Shown here piece by piece: positions 26,226-34,591 of a DNA stretch of 45,301 nt. The DNA is taken from assembly GCA_900548305.1 (NCBI GenBank), contig URJZ01000011.1:1-45301 (forward strand), written 5' to 3'. A model generated the notes under the pieces. It worked only from the letters and a program-made list of their open reading frames with translations. It was not told the DNA's origin and did no database searches. Both the position numbers and the translations under genes were made by a program. Source of the DNA: an uncultured Oscillospiraceae bacterium. GTDB lineage: Bacteria > Bacillota > Clostridia > Oscillospirales > Acutalibacteraceae. The number at the start of each line of letters is the position of its first letter. Within the stretch, counting starts at the first letter, position 1.

Positions 26226-27545
26226 TCACTCCCCCAGAACAGCATATAACAAATGCTGTCCGTCATTCATAACCGTCTTAATGGGTATCTGCAGTTGATT
26301 ACTGATATCATCAAGAGTAATATCATCTAACAATATATTGGTATTATGCCGCAAAATCACTTCCGGCAATAATAATTCGTCTCCCAGTATTCGATTTTTT
26401 AACTGAGATAAAATGTCTGTGCCGGTCATAAGTCCTGCTACTGTAATAGTTTCTCCAAAAAAACGGTTGATAATCGGCACTACGTTACAAGTTAAATTAT
26501 GACATTTTATCCGTACTTCGTCAAGTAATTCATTCAGAAACGGATAAGCCGCAATACCTGTGGCCAATGTAATGTGTCTTTTCGGAATTTCCAGAGTTTC
26601 CTGTCCGTCTAAACGCTCTTCCAATGCGTATAAAAACTCATCTTTCAAACACGCCATTGCACCGACTCCGCTTTCTATCTGAGAAAAATCCCCGTAAAAC
26701 TCCGGACTCGGAATTGGTCTTTCCGCTATTAAATAAAATTCGTCGGAAGCATAAGCAATACGACTTCCATGCTGCTGTTCAAACTGATTCCCGAAACGGT
26801 CAATGATATCAATGGTTCGACCTGCTTCTTCTTTTGTATAAGGGCGCAAAGGATATAGCCCTTCTCTGTATTTGGTAACACCAACAGGTACCAATGCAAT
26901 ACTTTGCAATGCAGGAACCAATTTACCAAGGTCTGTCAAGCTGCGCTCCAATTCTTCTCCGTCATTGAGGCCCGGACACAATACCAGCTGACAATTGAGC
27001 TGAATCCCTTCCTTTGCAAGCCTTGGTAAGATTTCAAGCACCTGACCTGCAAATCGATTCCCCATCATTTTTACTCTTAATTCCGGATTGGTTGTGTGCA
27101 CTGAAACATTAATCGGACTGATTTTCATATCAATGATACGCTGTACATCTTTCTCTTTCAAATTGGTTAGCGTCACATAATTACCAAACAAAAATGACAG
27201 GCGAGAATCATCATCTTTAAAGTATAAGCTTTCTCTCATACCCTTTGGCATTTGGTCAATAAAACAAAATACACATTTGCAGCGACAAGAATGCTGTTTA
27301 TCCATCAAATATGTTTCAAATTCCAAGCCAATAGATTGATATTGGCCTTTTTTTATAGAAACAACACGTGTTTGTCCTGTAACATTGGCAAGTTTAATTT
27401 CCAAATGGGAATTGGTTTCATAAAAACGGTAATCCAAAATATCAACAATATCATGCCCGTTTAAAGAAACCAGAATTTCACCTGCCTGAATTCCTGCACG
27501 CTGAGCGGGACTGCCAGACTCTATCCCTTTGATTACAACTGACAT
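26226..27545 (-). CDS. DUF512 protein: PDZ plus radical-SAM-like Fe-S domain
   Basis: 439 aa. N-terminal PDZ-like domain (about 1-65: GSPAQRAGIQAGEILVSLNG). Then C87-x3-C91-x2-C94 followed by FIDQMPKGMRESLYFKDDD, the radical SAM-like signature of the family. C-terminal DUF512 with TGIAAYPFLNEL and FFGETITVAGLMTGTD. Function unknown; its near-universal pairing with der in clostridia suggests ribosome or RNA-related work. Ribosome site GGGAGG. Confidence 0.92.
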   Translation of the reverse strand: MSVVIKGIESGSPAQRAGIQAGEILVSLNGHDIVDILDYRFYETNSHLEIKLANVTGQTRVVSIKKGQYQSIGLEFETYLMDKQHSCRCKCVFCFIDQMPKGMRESLYFKDDDSRLSFLFGNYVTLTNLKEKDVQRIIDMKISPINVSVHTTNPELRVKMMGNRFAGQVLEILPRLAKEGIQLNCQLVLCPGLNDGEELERSLTDLGKLVPALQSIALVPVGVTKYREGLYPLRPYTKEEAGRTIDIIDRFGNQFEQQHGSRIAYASDEFYLIAERPIPSPEFYGDFSQIESGVGAMACLKDEFLYALEERLDGQETLEIPKRHITLATGIAAYPFLNELLDEVRIKCHNLTCNVVPIINRFFGETITVAGLMTGTDILSQLKNRILGDELLLPEVILRHNTNILLDDITLDDISNQLQIPIKTVMNDGQHLLYAVLGE

Positions 27546-27591
27546 TTTGAATCACCTCCCATTGATGACAATGTATTTTAAGCAAAAAAAT

Positions 27592-27615
27592 AAGAGAAGG
27601 ATTTCTCCTTCTCTT
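27592..27615 (-). terminator. Terminator of the DUF177-rpmF operon
   Basis: 10-bp stem AAGAGAAGGA / TCCTTCTCTT, 4-base loop, followed on the minus strand by ATTTTTTTG. Confidence 0.85.
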
Positions 27616-27652
27616 AAATTTTTAGAAATAAAAAAGATGATAACCGTTCTGA

Positions 27653-27835
27653 TTAAGCCTCTTTTTTAATTACTTCTCTGCCGTTGTAAAAACCACAACT
27701 GCCACAAACAACGTGAGGTGTTTTGTACTCACCGCATTTTGGGCAATGAACAAGAGTTGGAGCACTCATTTTCCAAACGCTGGAACGTCTGCTATTTTTT
27801 CTTGCACTGGACAATTTGCTCTTTGGTACCGCCAT
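27653..27835 (-). CDS. rpmF: 50S ribosomal protein L32 (zinc form)
   Basis: 60 aa from the ATG at 27835 (AGGAGG at 8 bases). MAVPKSKLSSARKNSRRS is the L32 signature; zinc ligands C31, C34, C44 and C47 are all present. It follows the DUF177 gene, the conserved pair in most bacteria. Confidence 0.97.
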   Translation of the reverse strand: MAVPKSKLSSARKNSRRSSVWKMSAPTLVHCPKCGEYKTPHVVCGSCGFYNGREVIKKEA

Positions 27836-27863
27836 GTTCAGCACCTCCTTATATAAATTAAAA

Positions 27864-28358
27864 CTAATCTATCAGTTGTTTCAGAACCTCCAAACGAGGA
27901 TCGATCTGACGCTTATTACATTGACAACTGCTATTGTTTAGATTCATACCGCAAACAGGGCATAAACCTTTGCAATCTTCTTTACATAGATATTTTGTAG
28001 GTAAAGCCAATAAAATATCTGCTCTGAAAAGTTCATCCAAATCCAACTTACCATCTTCTGCAAGAATATAAGTGTCTTGGTCTTCTTCATTCATCTCCAT
28101 AATAAGAGGATGACTGAAAGAATAGTGATAATGTGTTTGAATATCCTCAGCACAACGGTCACAAGGAATAGCAAAATCAAAATCAGCTTCTGCCGTTATA
28201 TAAACGGTTTGTGCTGTATTTTGCACACTGCCGTGGATTTGTATCGGAGAAACAAACGGATATACACCACTTATTTCTGTATCCGATAAATCCAAATCAA
28301 ATCGAAAAGGAATATGCTCCTCTTCATTTTCAAACAATTTTTTTAAATCAAGCAGCAT
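27864..28358 (-). CDS. yceD: YceD/DUF177 family protein (rpmF partner, 23S rRNA accumulation)
   Basis: 164 aa from the ATG at 28358 (AGAGG at 8 bases; the longer ORF uses a GTG overlapping that site). The C-terminal Cys cluster CKEDCKGLCPVCGMNLN is diagnostic. In E. coli and plants the family is needed for 23S rRNA accumulation. Strong promoter upstream. Confidence 0.92.
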   Translation of the reverse strand: MLLDLKKLFENEEEHIPFRFDLDLSDTEISGVYPFVSPIQIHGSVQNTAQTVYITAEADFDFAIPCDRCAEDIQTHYHYSFSHPLIMEMNEEDQDTYILAEDGKLDLDELFRADILLALPTKYLCKEDCKGLCPVCGMNLNNSSCQCNKRQIDPRLEVLKQLID

Positions 28359-28387
28359 AGTTAACACCTCTTGAGCTTTACTAAAAT

Positions 28388-28416
28388 ATTATAGCTATTT
28401 GCAGCAACTTTGTCAA
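28388..28416 (-). promoter_or_regulatory. Consensus SigA promoter of DUF177-rpmF
   Basis: On the minus strand TTGACA, 17 bases, TATAAT: a full consensus match, the strongest promoter in the window, as expected for a ribosomal protein gene. Confidence 0.85.
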
Positions 28417-28472
28417 CAAGAAATTTTATACGAAATGATATAGCACAAAGCCGTTCTCTTTTTATACTTTCC

Positions 28473-28498
28473 ATATACAGCGTATTCATACTGTATAT
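28473..28498. repeat. 8-bp inverted repeat upstream of the DUF177 promoter
   Basis: ATATACAG and CTGTATAT separated by 10 bases; the centre also contains GTAT / ATAC. It could be an operator or a hairpin. It lies about 57 bases upstream of the -35. Confidence 0.4.
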
Positions 28499-28504
28499 AA
28501 GAAA

Positions 28505-28530
28505 GCTGCCGCCGTAAATGCAGCGGCAGC
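28505..28530 (-). terminator. Terminator after the P-loop gene
   Basis: GC-rich 8-bp stem GCTGCCGC / GCGGCAGC with a 10-base loop; minus-strand tail TTTCTTATA is modest. Confidence 0.6.
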
Positions 28531-28553
28531 AGCTTTTATATGTCTATCTAAAA

Positions 28554-28964
28554 TTAAATGCAAGTTACAATATCTTTTACACCTGCTGGAAGTTCAGACT
28601 CATCCATAGAAACAGACAATGTAATCTTGGTTTCAGCAAAAGCAGCCAATTTATCCAATTTTTTAATAAAGCACTCTAAATCCTGTACATCAACTGCTTT
28701 TAATGTAGAATCAATAAAAATTTCTTTTACATCATAGTTACCTGCACAAATACCACTTACAAAACCGTAAAATGCAGCACAACCATGAATGCCGTATGGT
28801 TCAAGCGCAACTAATCTTGCTTGATGGGAGATATCCAAAGTAAGATGGGATTCCTTTTCGATTACAACAACATTGCCATTTGTATTTTCAATAGCAATGT
28901 TTGCTGCGTCAATTAATTTTTTTGTTTTTCCTGAACCTTTTTTACCAATAATTAGAGTTATCAT
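28554..28964 (-). CDS. Small P-loop NTPase-like protein, unknown function
   Basis: 136 aa from the ATG at 28964 (GGAGGAG at 7 bases). Walker A GKKGSGKT (7-14) within MITLIIGKKGSGKTKKLIDA, and a Walker B-like EIFID (81-85). The rest is an alternating alpha/beta pattern with no other domain. It resembles thymidine-kinase-like or ATP-binding folds in topology only. I do not know a name. It is the next gene after pgi on the same strand, with a terminator behind it. Confidence 0.8.
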   Translation of the reverse strand: MITLIIGKKGSGKTKKLIDAANIAIENTNGNVVVIEKESHLTLDISHQARLVALEPYGIHGCAAFYGFVSGICAGNYDVKEIFIDSTLKAVDVQDLECFIKKLDKLAAFAETKITLSVSMDESELPAGVKDIVTCI

Positions 28965-29034
28965 GATGAAACTCCTCCCCAAAACATTTTATATTTTTCC
29001 ACAAAAAGTGGATACGACCGGCATATTGAACTTC

Positions 29035-30375
29035 TTATTGCTTTAATCTGGCTTCCAGTTGCTCTTTTTCCTGTTCATACCCAGGCTTGCCAAGCAAAGC
29101 AAACATATTCTTTTTGTAGCTTTCCACACCCGGCTGATTAAAAGGATTTACACCCAGTAAATAGCCGGAAATTGCGCATGCTTTTTCAAAGAAATAAATC
29201 AGATATCCCAAAGAGTACTCTGAAAAATCCGGAACATGAACAACAATATTGGGAACACCGCCGTCATGATGCGCCAATACTGTTCCTTCAAACGCTTTTC
29301 GGTTGACATAAGAAACAGATTTGCCTTGTAGAAAATTCAATCCATCCACATCTTCGGGACTGTTCTCTATTAATATATCATACTTTGGCTTATCAAACAA
29401 TACAACAGTTTCAAAAAGTGTCCGTTTTCCATCTTGTATGTATTGACCCATAGAATGTAAATCTGTAGAAAATATTACAGACGCCGGAAAAATTCCTTTT
29501 TGATCCTTGCCTTCACTTTCTCCGTACAATTGTTTCCACCACTCGCACATCATCGTATAACAAGGCTCGTAACTGACCAGCAATTCAATCTCTTTTCCTT
29601 TTCGATACAATACATTTCTGGCAGCCGCATATAGGTAGCAAGGATTTTCCATAATATTCTCATTGAGATATTCCTTTTGAGCATCTGCAGCACCTTGCAT
29701 TAATGCTGCAATATCTGCTCCGCAAACAGCAATGGGTAACAATCCTACTGCTGTTAATACAGAAAAACGTCCTCCTACATCATCAGGAACCACAAATGTT
29801 TGATAGCCTTCTGCATCTGCCAGTTGTTTCAACGTACCTTTTGCTTTATCGGTTGTGCAATAAATACGTTTTTTCGCCTCTTCTTTTCCATATTCCTTTT
29901 CCAAAAAATCTTTGAATACACGAAAAGCAATGGCCGGTTCTGTTGTGGTACCGGACTTTGAAATCATGTTAAGAGAAACACGTTTCCCTTTACAGATTGT
30001 CAATAATTCACTTAAGGCTGCAGAACTGATGGTGTTACCTGCAAAATAAATGTCGGGAGTTTGTTTTGGAAGAGCATTGTAATTTTGCGATTTCAAAAAT
30101 TCGATTGCTGCCCTTGCCCCCAAATAAGAACCGCCGATTCCAATGACAATCAAAATATCCGTATCAGATTGAATTTGTTTTGCTGCTTTTTGAATTTTCT
30201 CAAACTCTTCTTTATCATAATCGGTTGGCAAATTCAGCCAACCAATATAATCATTCCCCATACCTGTACCGTTATGAAGCATATGGTGTGCCATCTTAAC
30301 CTGAGGAGCAATTCCTTCCATCTCTTGGCTTTGTACAAACCCGTTTAAATGTTTCAAATCTACTTGAATGGACAT
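29035..30375 (-). CDS. pgi: Glucose-6-phosphate isomerase
   Basis: 446 aa, the Bacillus-type length. Interconverts glucose-6-P and fructose-6-P. Motifs: GIGGSYLGARAA (sugar phosphate site), SKSGTTTEPA, GGRFSVLTAVGLLP and QPGVESYKKNMFALLGKPG with the catalytic Lys near the end. Ribosome site AGGAGG. Confidence 0.97.
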   Translation of the reverse strand: MSIQVDLKHLNGFVQSQEMEGIAPQVKMAHHMLHNGTGMGNDYIGWLNLPTDYDKEEFEKIQKAAKQIQSDTDILIVIGIGGSYLGARAAIEFLKSQNYNALPKQTPDIYFAGNTISSAALSELLTICKGKRVSLNMISKSGTTTEPAIAFRVFKDFLEKEYGKEEAKKRIYCTTDKAKGTLKQLADAEGYQTFVVPDDVGGRFSVLTAVGLLPIAVCGADIAALMQGAADAQKEYLNENIMENPCYLYAAARNVLYRKGKEIELLVSYEPCYTMMCEWWKQLYGESEGKDQKGIFPASVIFSTDLHSMGQYIQDGKRTLFETVVLFDKPKYDILIENSPEDVDGLNFLQGKSVSYVNRKAFEGTVLAHHDGGVPNIVVHVPDFSEYSLGYLIYFFEKACAISGYLLGVNPFNQPGVESYKKNMFALLGKPGYEQEKEQLEARLKQ

Positions 30376-30412
30376 CTGTTATCCTCCTATACATCCCCGT
30401 TCTTTCGTTATT

Positions 30413-30441
30413 ATTTTACAATAAACCTATATTATTTGCAA
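30413..30441 (-). promoter_or_regulatory. SigA promoter of pgi
   Basis: On the minus strand TTGCAA, 17 bases, TAAAAT, about 40 bases upstream of the start codon. Confidence 0.5.
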
Positions 30442-30498
30442 TAGAATTTCAACACTTTTTATAAATTTATACTTTCGGTTCTTTTAAAACATCATGAT

Positions 30499-31641
30499 TT
30501 ACCAATGAAACAAACTTCTTAATAAAATCATAAAAGAAGCACCGAAATCAAGTTCTTTGACACTATCTTTTGCTGTAATGTCAAATTCTGCAATAACTTC
30601 TCCGTCCAATTCATACTTTATTTTACCAAGCAACTGCCCCTGTTCAACCGGCGCCTGAACCCCTTCACTTAATTCCACTTCACTTTTAATTGCAGATTCC
30701 TTTCCTTTCGGGATTAATACCTCAGCGGTTGCAGTACATTCCGCCTGAACTTCTCCTTGTATTCCGTTTGTTACGGGAACCATTCCCAATTCCGGCATTT
30801 GGAGTGATGCAAAAGAAAAGTTAGCAAATCCGTAATCAAGCAAAGTAGATGCGGAGGTAAACCGTTCATCCGTTGTGGAACAGCCCAATACCACTGCCAC
30901 AAGACTCATATTCTCTCTCTTAGCCGTAGCGGAAATACAGCTGCCCGCCTGACTGGTGGTACCTGTTTTTAATCCTGTGATACCTTTGTAACTGCGAATT
31001 AATTTATTTGTATTTACCAATTGAGTTTCTCCGTCTCTGACGTAATCCATCCAAGTTAATGTGTAGTCAAAGATTTTTTCGTGTTTGATTAACTCTGCGG
31101 ACATTAGTGCCACATCATGAGCAGTTGTCAAATGACCGTCTTCATCCAAACCGTTACAATTTTTAAATGTGGTATCATTCATTCCCAACTGTTTTGCACG
31201 AATATTCATCTGTTTTACAAATTCATCTTCTGTTCCGTATACATGTTCTGCCAACACAACAGCAGCATCGTTTGCACTCATAATAACCGTTGCTTTGATT
31301 AAATCATTCACAGACATGGTTTCTCCTTCTTTTAACCAAATGTCTGAACCACCCATGGAAGCTGCATGTGCACTTGCAGTTACCTGATCTTCCAAAGAGA
31401 TTTTACCGGAATCTATGGCTTCCATTACCAATACCAAAGTCATTACTTTGGTAATAGAAGCACACGGACGCAATTCATTTGCATTCTTTTCATATAAAAT
31501 TTTGCCTGTATTCGGCTCCATTAAAATAGCAGACGGAGCAGCCACCTCATCGTCTGAAATAGCGGATACCGGTATTACAAACGAAACAGCCACCAAAACT
31601 ACGACCACAACCATTGTAATTGCTCTTGTTTTCCACCTCAT
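30499..31641 (-). CDS. dacF: D-Ala-D-Ala carboxypeptidase, DacF/DacB-like, probable sporulation enzyme
   Basis: 380 aa from the ATG at 31641. Signal peptide about 1-27. Active-site motifs SITK (62-65), SAN (122-124, in place of SGN) and KTG (225-227); PBP5-like C-terminal domain and a hydrophobic C-terminal anchor. GGAGG lies 12 bases before the ATG, a little long. A SigE-like promoter match lies just upstream, which would fit a cortex-modifying role like Bacillus DacB. Whether it is orthologous to DacB or DacF cannot be decided by eye. Confidence 0.9.
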   Translation of the reverse strand: MRWKTRAITMVVVVVLVAVSFVIPVSAISDDEVAAPSAILMEPNTGKILYEKNANELRPCASITKVMTLVLVMEAIDSGKISLEDQVTASAHAASMGGSDIWLKEGETMSVNDLIKATVIMSANDAAVVLAEHVYGTEDEFVKQMNIRAKQLGMNDTTFKNCNGLDEDGHLTTAHDVALMSAELIKHEKIFDYTLTWMDYVRDGETQLVNTNKLIRSYKGITGLKTGTTSQAGSCISATAKRENMSLVAVVLGCSTTDERFTSASTLLDYGFANFSFASLQMPELGMVPVTNGIQGEVQAECTATAEVLIPKGKESAIKSEVELSEGVQAPVEQGQLLGKIKYELDGEVIAEFDITAKDSVKELDFGASFMILLRSLFHW

Positions 31642-32035
31642 ACTGATTCTGCACCTCCAAAATTGCGCTTTTACGCTTGTTATCATTGGTATGCGCAGCT
31701 AGTACAAAATATGAACAACCCCCTGATATAAAAATCCCTACAAATACGCCTGCGTGTATGGTCTTTACAAAAAAATATAAAGGACAATAAAGAAAGGATA
31801 AAACATTTGATTGCTTTTGAAAAACAAAAATCCCAAAAATAAATCATGAATATGGAAATCTTGAAAAGTTTTGCGCTCCTCTAAGAAGACGAAATACACT
31901 AGACTTTCAACGCTGAAAACAAAGCAAAATTTGGTGGGCTATTGCCATAAGATATATTCACCAATACCATTTGCTAAAAGGAATTTCTTTTCTACCAATA
32001 ACAATACCCGGGAATGATATTCCCGGGTATTGTTA
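31642..32035. other. 394-base gap between the dacF-like gene and hisF
   Basis: It contains the dacF-like ribosome site, a SigE-like promoter (31686-31714) and the hisF terminator (31997-32037). The roughly 280 bases between (31715-31996) are AT-rich with no ORF having a ribosome site on either strand, and no strong hairpin. Nothing else recognised. Confidence 0.6.
31686..31714 (-). promoter_or_regulatory. SigE-type promoter of the dacF-like gene
   Basis: On the minus strand TCATATT, 14 bases, CATACCAA: -35 matches KMATATT fully and -10 matches CATACAAT in 6 of 8 positions. It lies about 45 bases upstream of the start codon. Confidence 0.5.
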
Positions 32036-32037
32036 TT
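31997..32037 (-). terminator. hisHF terminator, perfect 19-bp stem
   Basis: AATAACAATACCCGGGAAT and its exact reverse complement flank a 3-base loop; the stem overlaps the hisF stop codon. The AU-rich foot of the stem (TATTGTTATT) serves in place of a separate U-tract. Confidence 0.8.
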
Positions 32038-32794
32038 ATTTTCTGACTGTAATATCTTTTTTTTGCAAATAATCTTTTAATTCAGGAATAGTGATTTCAC
32101 CAAAATGGAATAAGGAAGCTGCCAATACTGCGTCCGCTTCGCCCAATTCAAACGCATCAGAAAAATGCTCCATAGTTCCTGCACCGCCTGATGCAATAAC
32201 AGGAATATTCACTCTGCAAGACACAGCTCTTGTCAATTCTAAATCATATCCTGTTTTTTGTCCGTCGCAATCCATACTGGTCAGCAAGATTTCTCCCGCT
32301 CCTAATTTAGCTGCCTGAATTGCCCATGCAACGGCGTCTTTGCCTGTATCTTCACGCCCGCCGTTGATGACCACTGTCCATCCGCCTTCTGCTCTGCGTT
32401 TTGCATCAATAGCGCACACAACGCATTGGCTTCCAAATTGATTGGCAGCTTCACGGATTAACTGCGGATTTTTCCATGCCGCAGTATTCACAGAAACCTT
32501 ATCTGCACCTGCACGCAACAACGCATTAATATCTTCTACAGTACGCACCCCGCCGCCTACTGTAAATGGAATAAAAATATGTTTTGCAACCTCCTGCACA
32601 ATATGCAGCATGGTACCGCGCCCTTCGTGAGAAGCAGTAATATCCAACAGTACCAGTTCATCAGCACCTTGCTTATCATAAGCAATTGCTGCTTCTACCG
32701 GGTCGCCTGCATCTCTTAAATTTACAAAACTGGTTCCTTTAACTACTCTTCCGTTATTTACATCCAAACACGGAATGATTCTTTTTGCATGCAC
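32036..32794 (-). CDS. hisF: Imidazole glycerol phosphate synthase, cyclase subunit HisF
   Basis: 252 aa TIM barrel. Uses ammonia from HisH to form imidazole glycerol phosphate and AICAR. Catalytic Asp11 (IIPCLDVNNGRVVKG) and Asp130 (CAIDAKRR) are both kept. 16 bases after hisH. No other histidine genes lie in the window. Confidence 0.97.
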   Translation of the reverse strand: MHAKRIIPCLDVNNGRVVKGTSFVNLRDAGDPVEAAIAYDKQGADELVLLDITASHEGRGTMLHIVQEVAKHIFIPFTVGGGVRTVEDINALLRAGADKVSVNTAAWKNPQLIREAANQFGSQCVVCAIDAKRRAEGGWTVVINGGREDTGKDAVAWAIQAAKLGAGEILLTSMDCDGQKTGYDLELTRAVSCRVNIPVIASGGAGTMEHFSDAFELGEADAVLAASLFHFGEITIPELKDYLQKKDITVRK

Positions 32795-32810
32795 AGCTAG
32801 GTACCTCCTT

Positions 32811-33422
32811 TTATTTAATCAGTGATGCAAAGTTTCTCAGCATCTCGATTCCTCTTACACCACTTTTTTCAGGATGGAATTGAACCGCGTGCACATTATC
32901 TTTGTGTACGGCTACATCCAGTTCTATTCCGTATTTAGTGGTAGCGGAAACAATCTCTCTGTCTTGCGCTTTGAGATAATACGAATGCACAAAATAAACA
33001 TAAGGTTCCGGCGCAATATTTTGGAACAATCCGTCCTTTTGTTTGATATCCAATGAATTCCAGCCAATATGAGGCACTTTTAAATCCCAACCGCCGGGAA
33101 TCAACTGAATTTTACCTTGAAATACACCAAGCCCTTTTACTCCCGGACTTTCCTCACTCTCTTCAAATAATAACTGAAGCCCTAAACAAATTCCCAAAAA
33201 TGGTTTTCCGCTGTGAATAAAATCCAAAACCGGCTGCACCAAATTTGCATTTTGCAAGCACTCCATCGCATGTCCAAAGGAACCCACACCCGGCAAAATG
33301 GCAGCGTCTGCTTCCATGAGCACTTTTGCATCACTGGTAATGCAACTTTCACAGCCAATGTAATCCAACGCATTTTGTACGCTATGTAAATTTCCGGCGC
33401 CATAATCAATTAACGCAATCAT
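32811..33422 (-). CDS. hisH: Imidazole glycerol phosphate synthase, glutaminase subunit HisH
   Basis: 203 aa class I glutamine amidotransferase. Oxyanion loop PGVGSFG (44-50) and triad Cys79 (FLGICLG), His183 and Glu185 (QFHPEKSG). It forms the heterodimer with HisF encoded next. The promoter is unclear; an AT-rich dyad lies at 33498-33519. Confidence 0.97.
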   Translation of the reverse strand: MIALIDYGAGNLHSVQNALDYIGCESCITSDAKVLMEADAAILPGVGSFGHAMECLQNANLVQPVLDFIHSGKPFLGICLGLQLLFEESEESPGVKGLGVFQGKIQLIPGGWDLKVPHIGWNSLDIKQKDGLFQNIAPEPYVYFVHSYYLKAQDREIVSATTKYGIELDVAVHKDNVHAVQFHPEKSGVRGIEMLRNFASLIK

Positions 33423-33616
33423 ACTACTATTTCCCTCATTATTAAAATATAAATAGATAAACGTTTCTTTTCACTGCTACAACTAAGAACCGTTTATATG
33501 ATAATTGTTATTTTATCATTTTTCCCCAATGTTGGCAAATATATTTTTGTATGATTTGTCTTTCTGCAGCAACAATAACATCAGCGGTTTTTCCGCAAAA
33601 GGAGATGAAAATACAC

Positions 33617-33796
33617 ATGAAGACAAAACGGTTCTTTGGGGAAATCGAGTTAGATCCACACAAATTTGATGATACCAATGGAATTACCATTCCCATTACG
33701 TATCCTGACAGACGTTCTAAAAAGGCACAAGTTGCCATTCCTTCTGAAGAAAACGTCATACGCGCAAAAGAATGGGTAGACTATAACATCAAATAA
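33617..33796 (+). CDS. Hypothetical 59-aa soluble protein
   Basis: Starts MKTKRFFGEIELDP with GGAG 12 bases upstream; an ATG at 33605 directly abuts that site and is unlikely to be used. Small, charged, with a Pro/Ile stretch (GITIPITYPDRRSKK) and no membrane segment. No family recognised. It is followed by a hairpin and then mntP in the same orientation. Confidence 0.6.
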   Translation: MKTKRFFGEIELDPHKFDDTNGITIPITYPDRRSKKAQVAIPSEENVIRAKEWVDYNIK

Positions 33797-33812
33797 TTAC
33801 AACAAAAATTAC

Positions 33813-33846
33813 GACAGGAGTTGCTGTATTCACAGTAATTCCTGTC
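33813..33846 (+). terminator. Interrupted hairpin between the 59-aa gene and mntP
   Basis: GACAGGA / TCCTGTC outer stem and CTGT / ACAG inner stem with a mismatched internal loop. The U-tract is weak, so it may be a leaky terminator or a leader structure of mntP. Confidence 0.4.
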
Positions 33847-33880
33847 ACTTTCTAAAATCAAAAAGAAACAGGAGGTCTAT

Positions 33881-34459
33881 ATGGATTACCTATCATTATT
33901 TGGCATAGCGGTCGGTTTATCTATGGACGCTTTTGCCGTATCGATTACCAATGGCGCTGTATTGAAAAAAGTAAATTTGTTAACTGCACTCAAGATAGCA
34001 GCATGTTTTGGTATGTTTCAGGGAGCAATGCCTCTCATTGGCTGGTCCATCGGAAAAATAGGAGAACAACTGATACATACGGTAGACCATTGGATTGCTC
34101 TGATTCTTCTATGCTATCTTGGAATCAAAATGATTTGGGATTCTCGAAAAAAAGACGAAGCAGATTTCTGCGAAAAAAGTTCCCTAAAAATCAAAACATT
34201 GCTTGCAATGGCGGTAGCAACCAGTATTGATGCGTTGGCAACCGGCGTTATCCTGCCTTCAGCAGTCGGTGCAGAAACCTTAATACAAATGATATGTTCC
34301 ATTTCCTCCATTTCCGTTATTACATTTATCCTCTGTTTCATCGGTGTTTTTTTAGGAAAAAAATTCGGCTGCTTGCTACATAATAAATCCACTATATTAG
34401 GAGGAATTGTTTTAATTGGTATTGGCATAAAAATTTTTGTAGAGCAAGTCTTTATTTAA
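33881..34459 (+). CDS. mntP: Manganese efflux pump MntP
   Basis: 192 aa, six transmembrane helices in two repeats. Conserved Asp16 in GLSMDAFAVS and a matching TSIDALATG in the second half are the family signature. Exports Mn2+. Ribosome site AGGAGG. I saw no Mn-sensing yybP-ykoY riboswitch in the 84-base leader. Confidence 0.94.
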   Translation: MDYLSLFGIAVGLSMDAFAVSITNGAVLKKVNLLTALKIAACFGMFQGAMPLIGWSIGKIGEQLIHTVDHWIALILLCYLGIKMIWDSRKKDEADFCEKSSLKIKTLLAMAVATSIDALATGVILPSAVGAETLIQMICSISSISVITFILCFIGVFLGKKFGCLLHNKSTILGGIVLIGIGIKIFVEQVFI

Positions 34460-34507
34460 ATATCCATCAATAGTATCCCTGTTTTTTCAAAAATTAAAAT
34501 AAATATA

Positions 34508-34545
34508 AAAAGGCAGAACATTAATCTATAAAAGTCCTGCCTTTC
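34508..34545. terminator. Terminator between convergent mntP and the NUDIX gene
   Basis: AAAGGCAG / CTGCCTTT stem with a long (20-base) loop; AT-rich tails on both sides, best on the minus strand. Confidence 0.6.
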
Positions 34546-34591
34546 AAAGTGTGATACAGCACTGCAATACAGCCTGTCCACCTATACTTTC

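Noticed and set aside
26222..26266. Fifteen-codon N-terminal extension of Der
   Set aside because: No ribosome site, overlaps the DUF512 gene, and family members begin at the chosen MSKPIVAIVG.
31715..31996. Possible small gene in the gap before the dacF-like gene
   Set aside because: The longest ATG-led frame on plus has 12 codons and no ribosome site; nothing usable on minus.
33797..33880. Possible Mn-sensing yybP-ykoY riboswitch ahead of mntP
   Set aside because: The leader is only 84 bases and holds one interrupted hairpin; the conserved riboswitch core is not seen.
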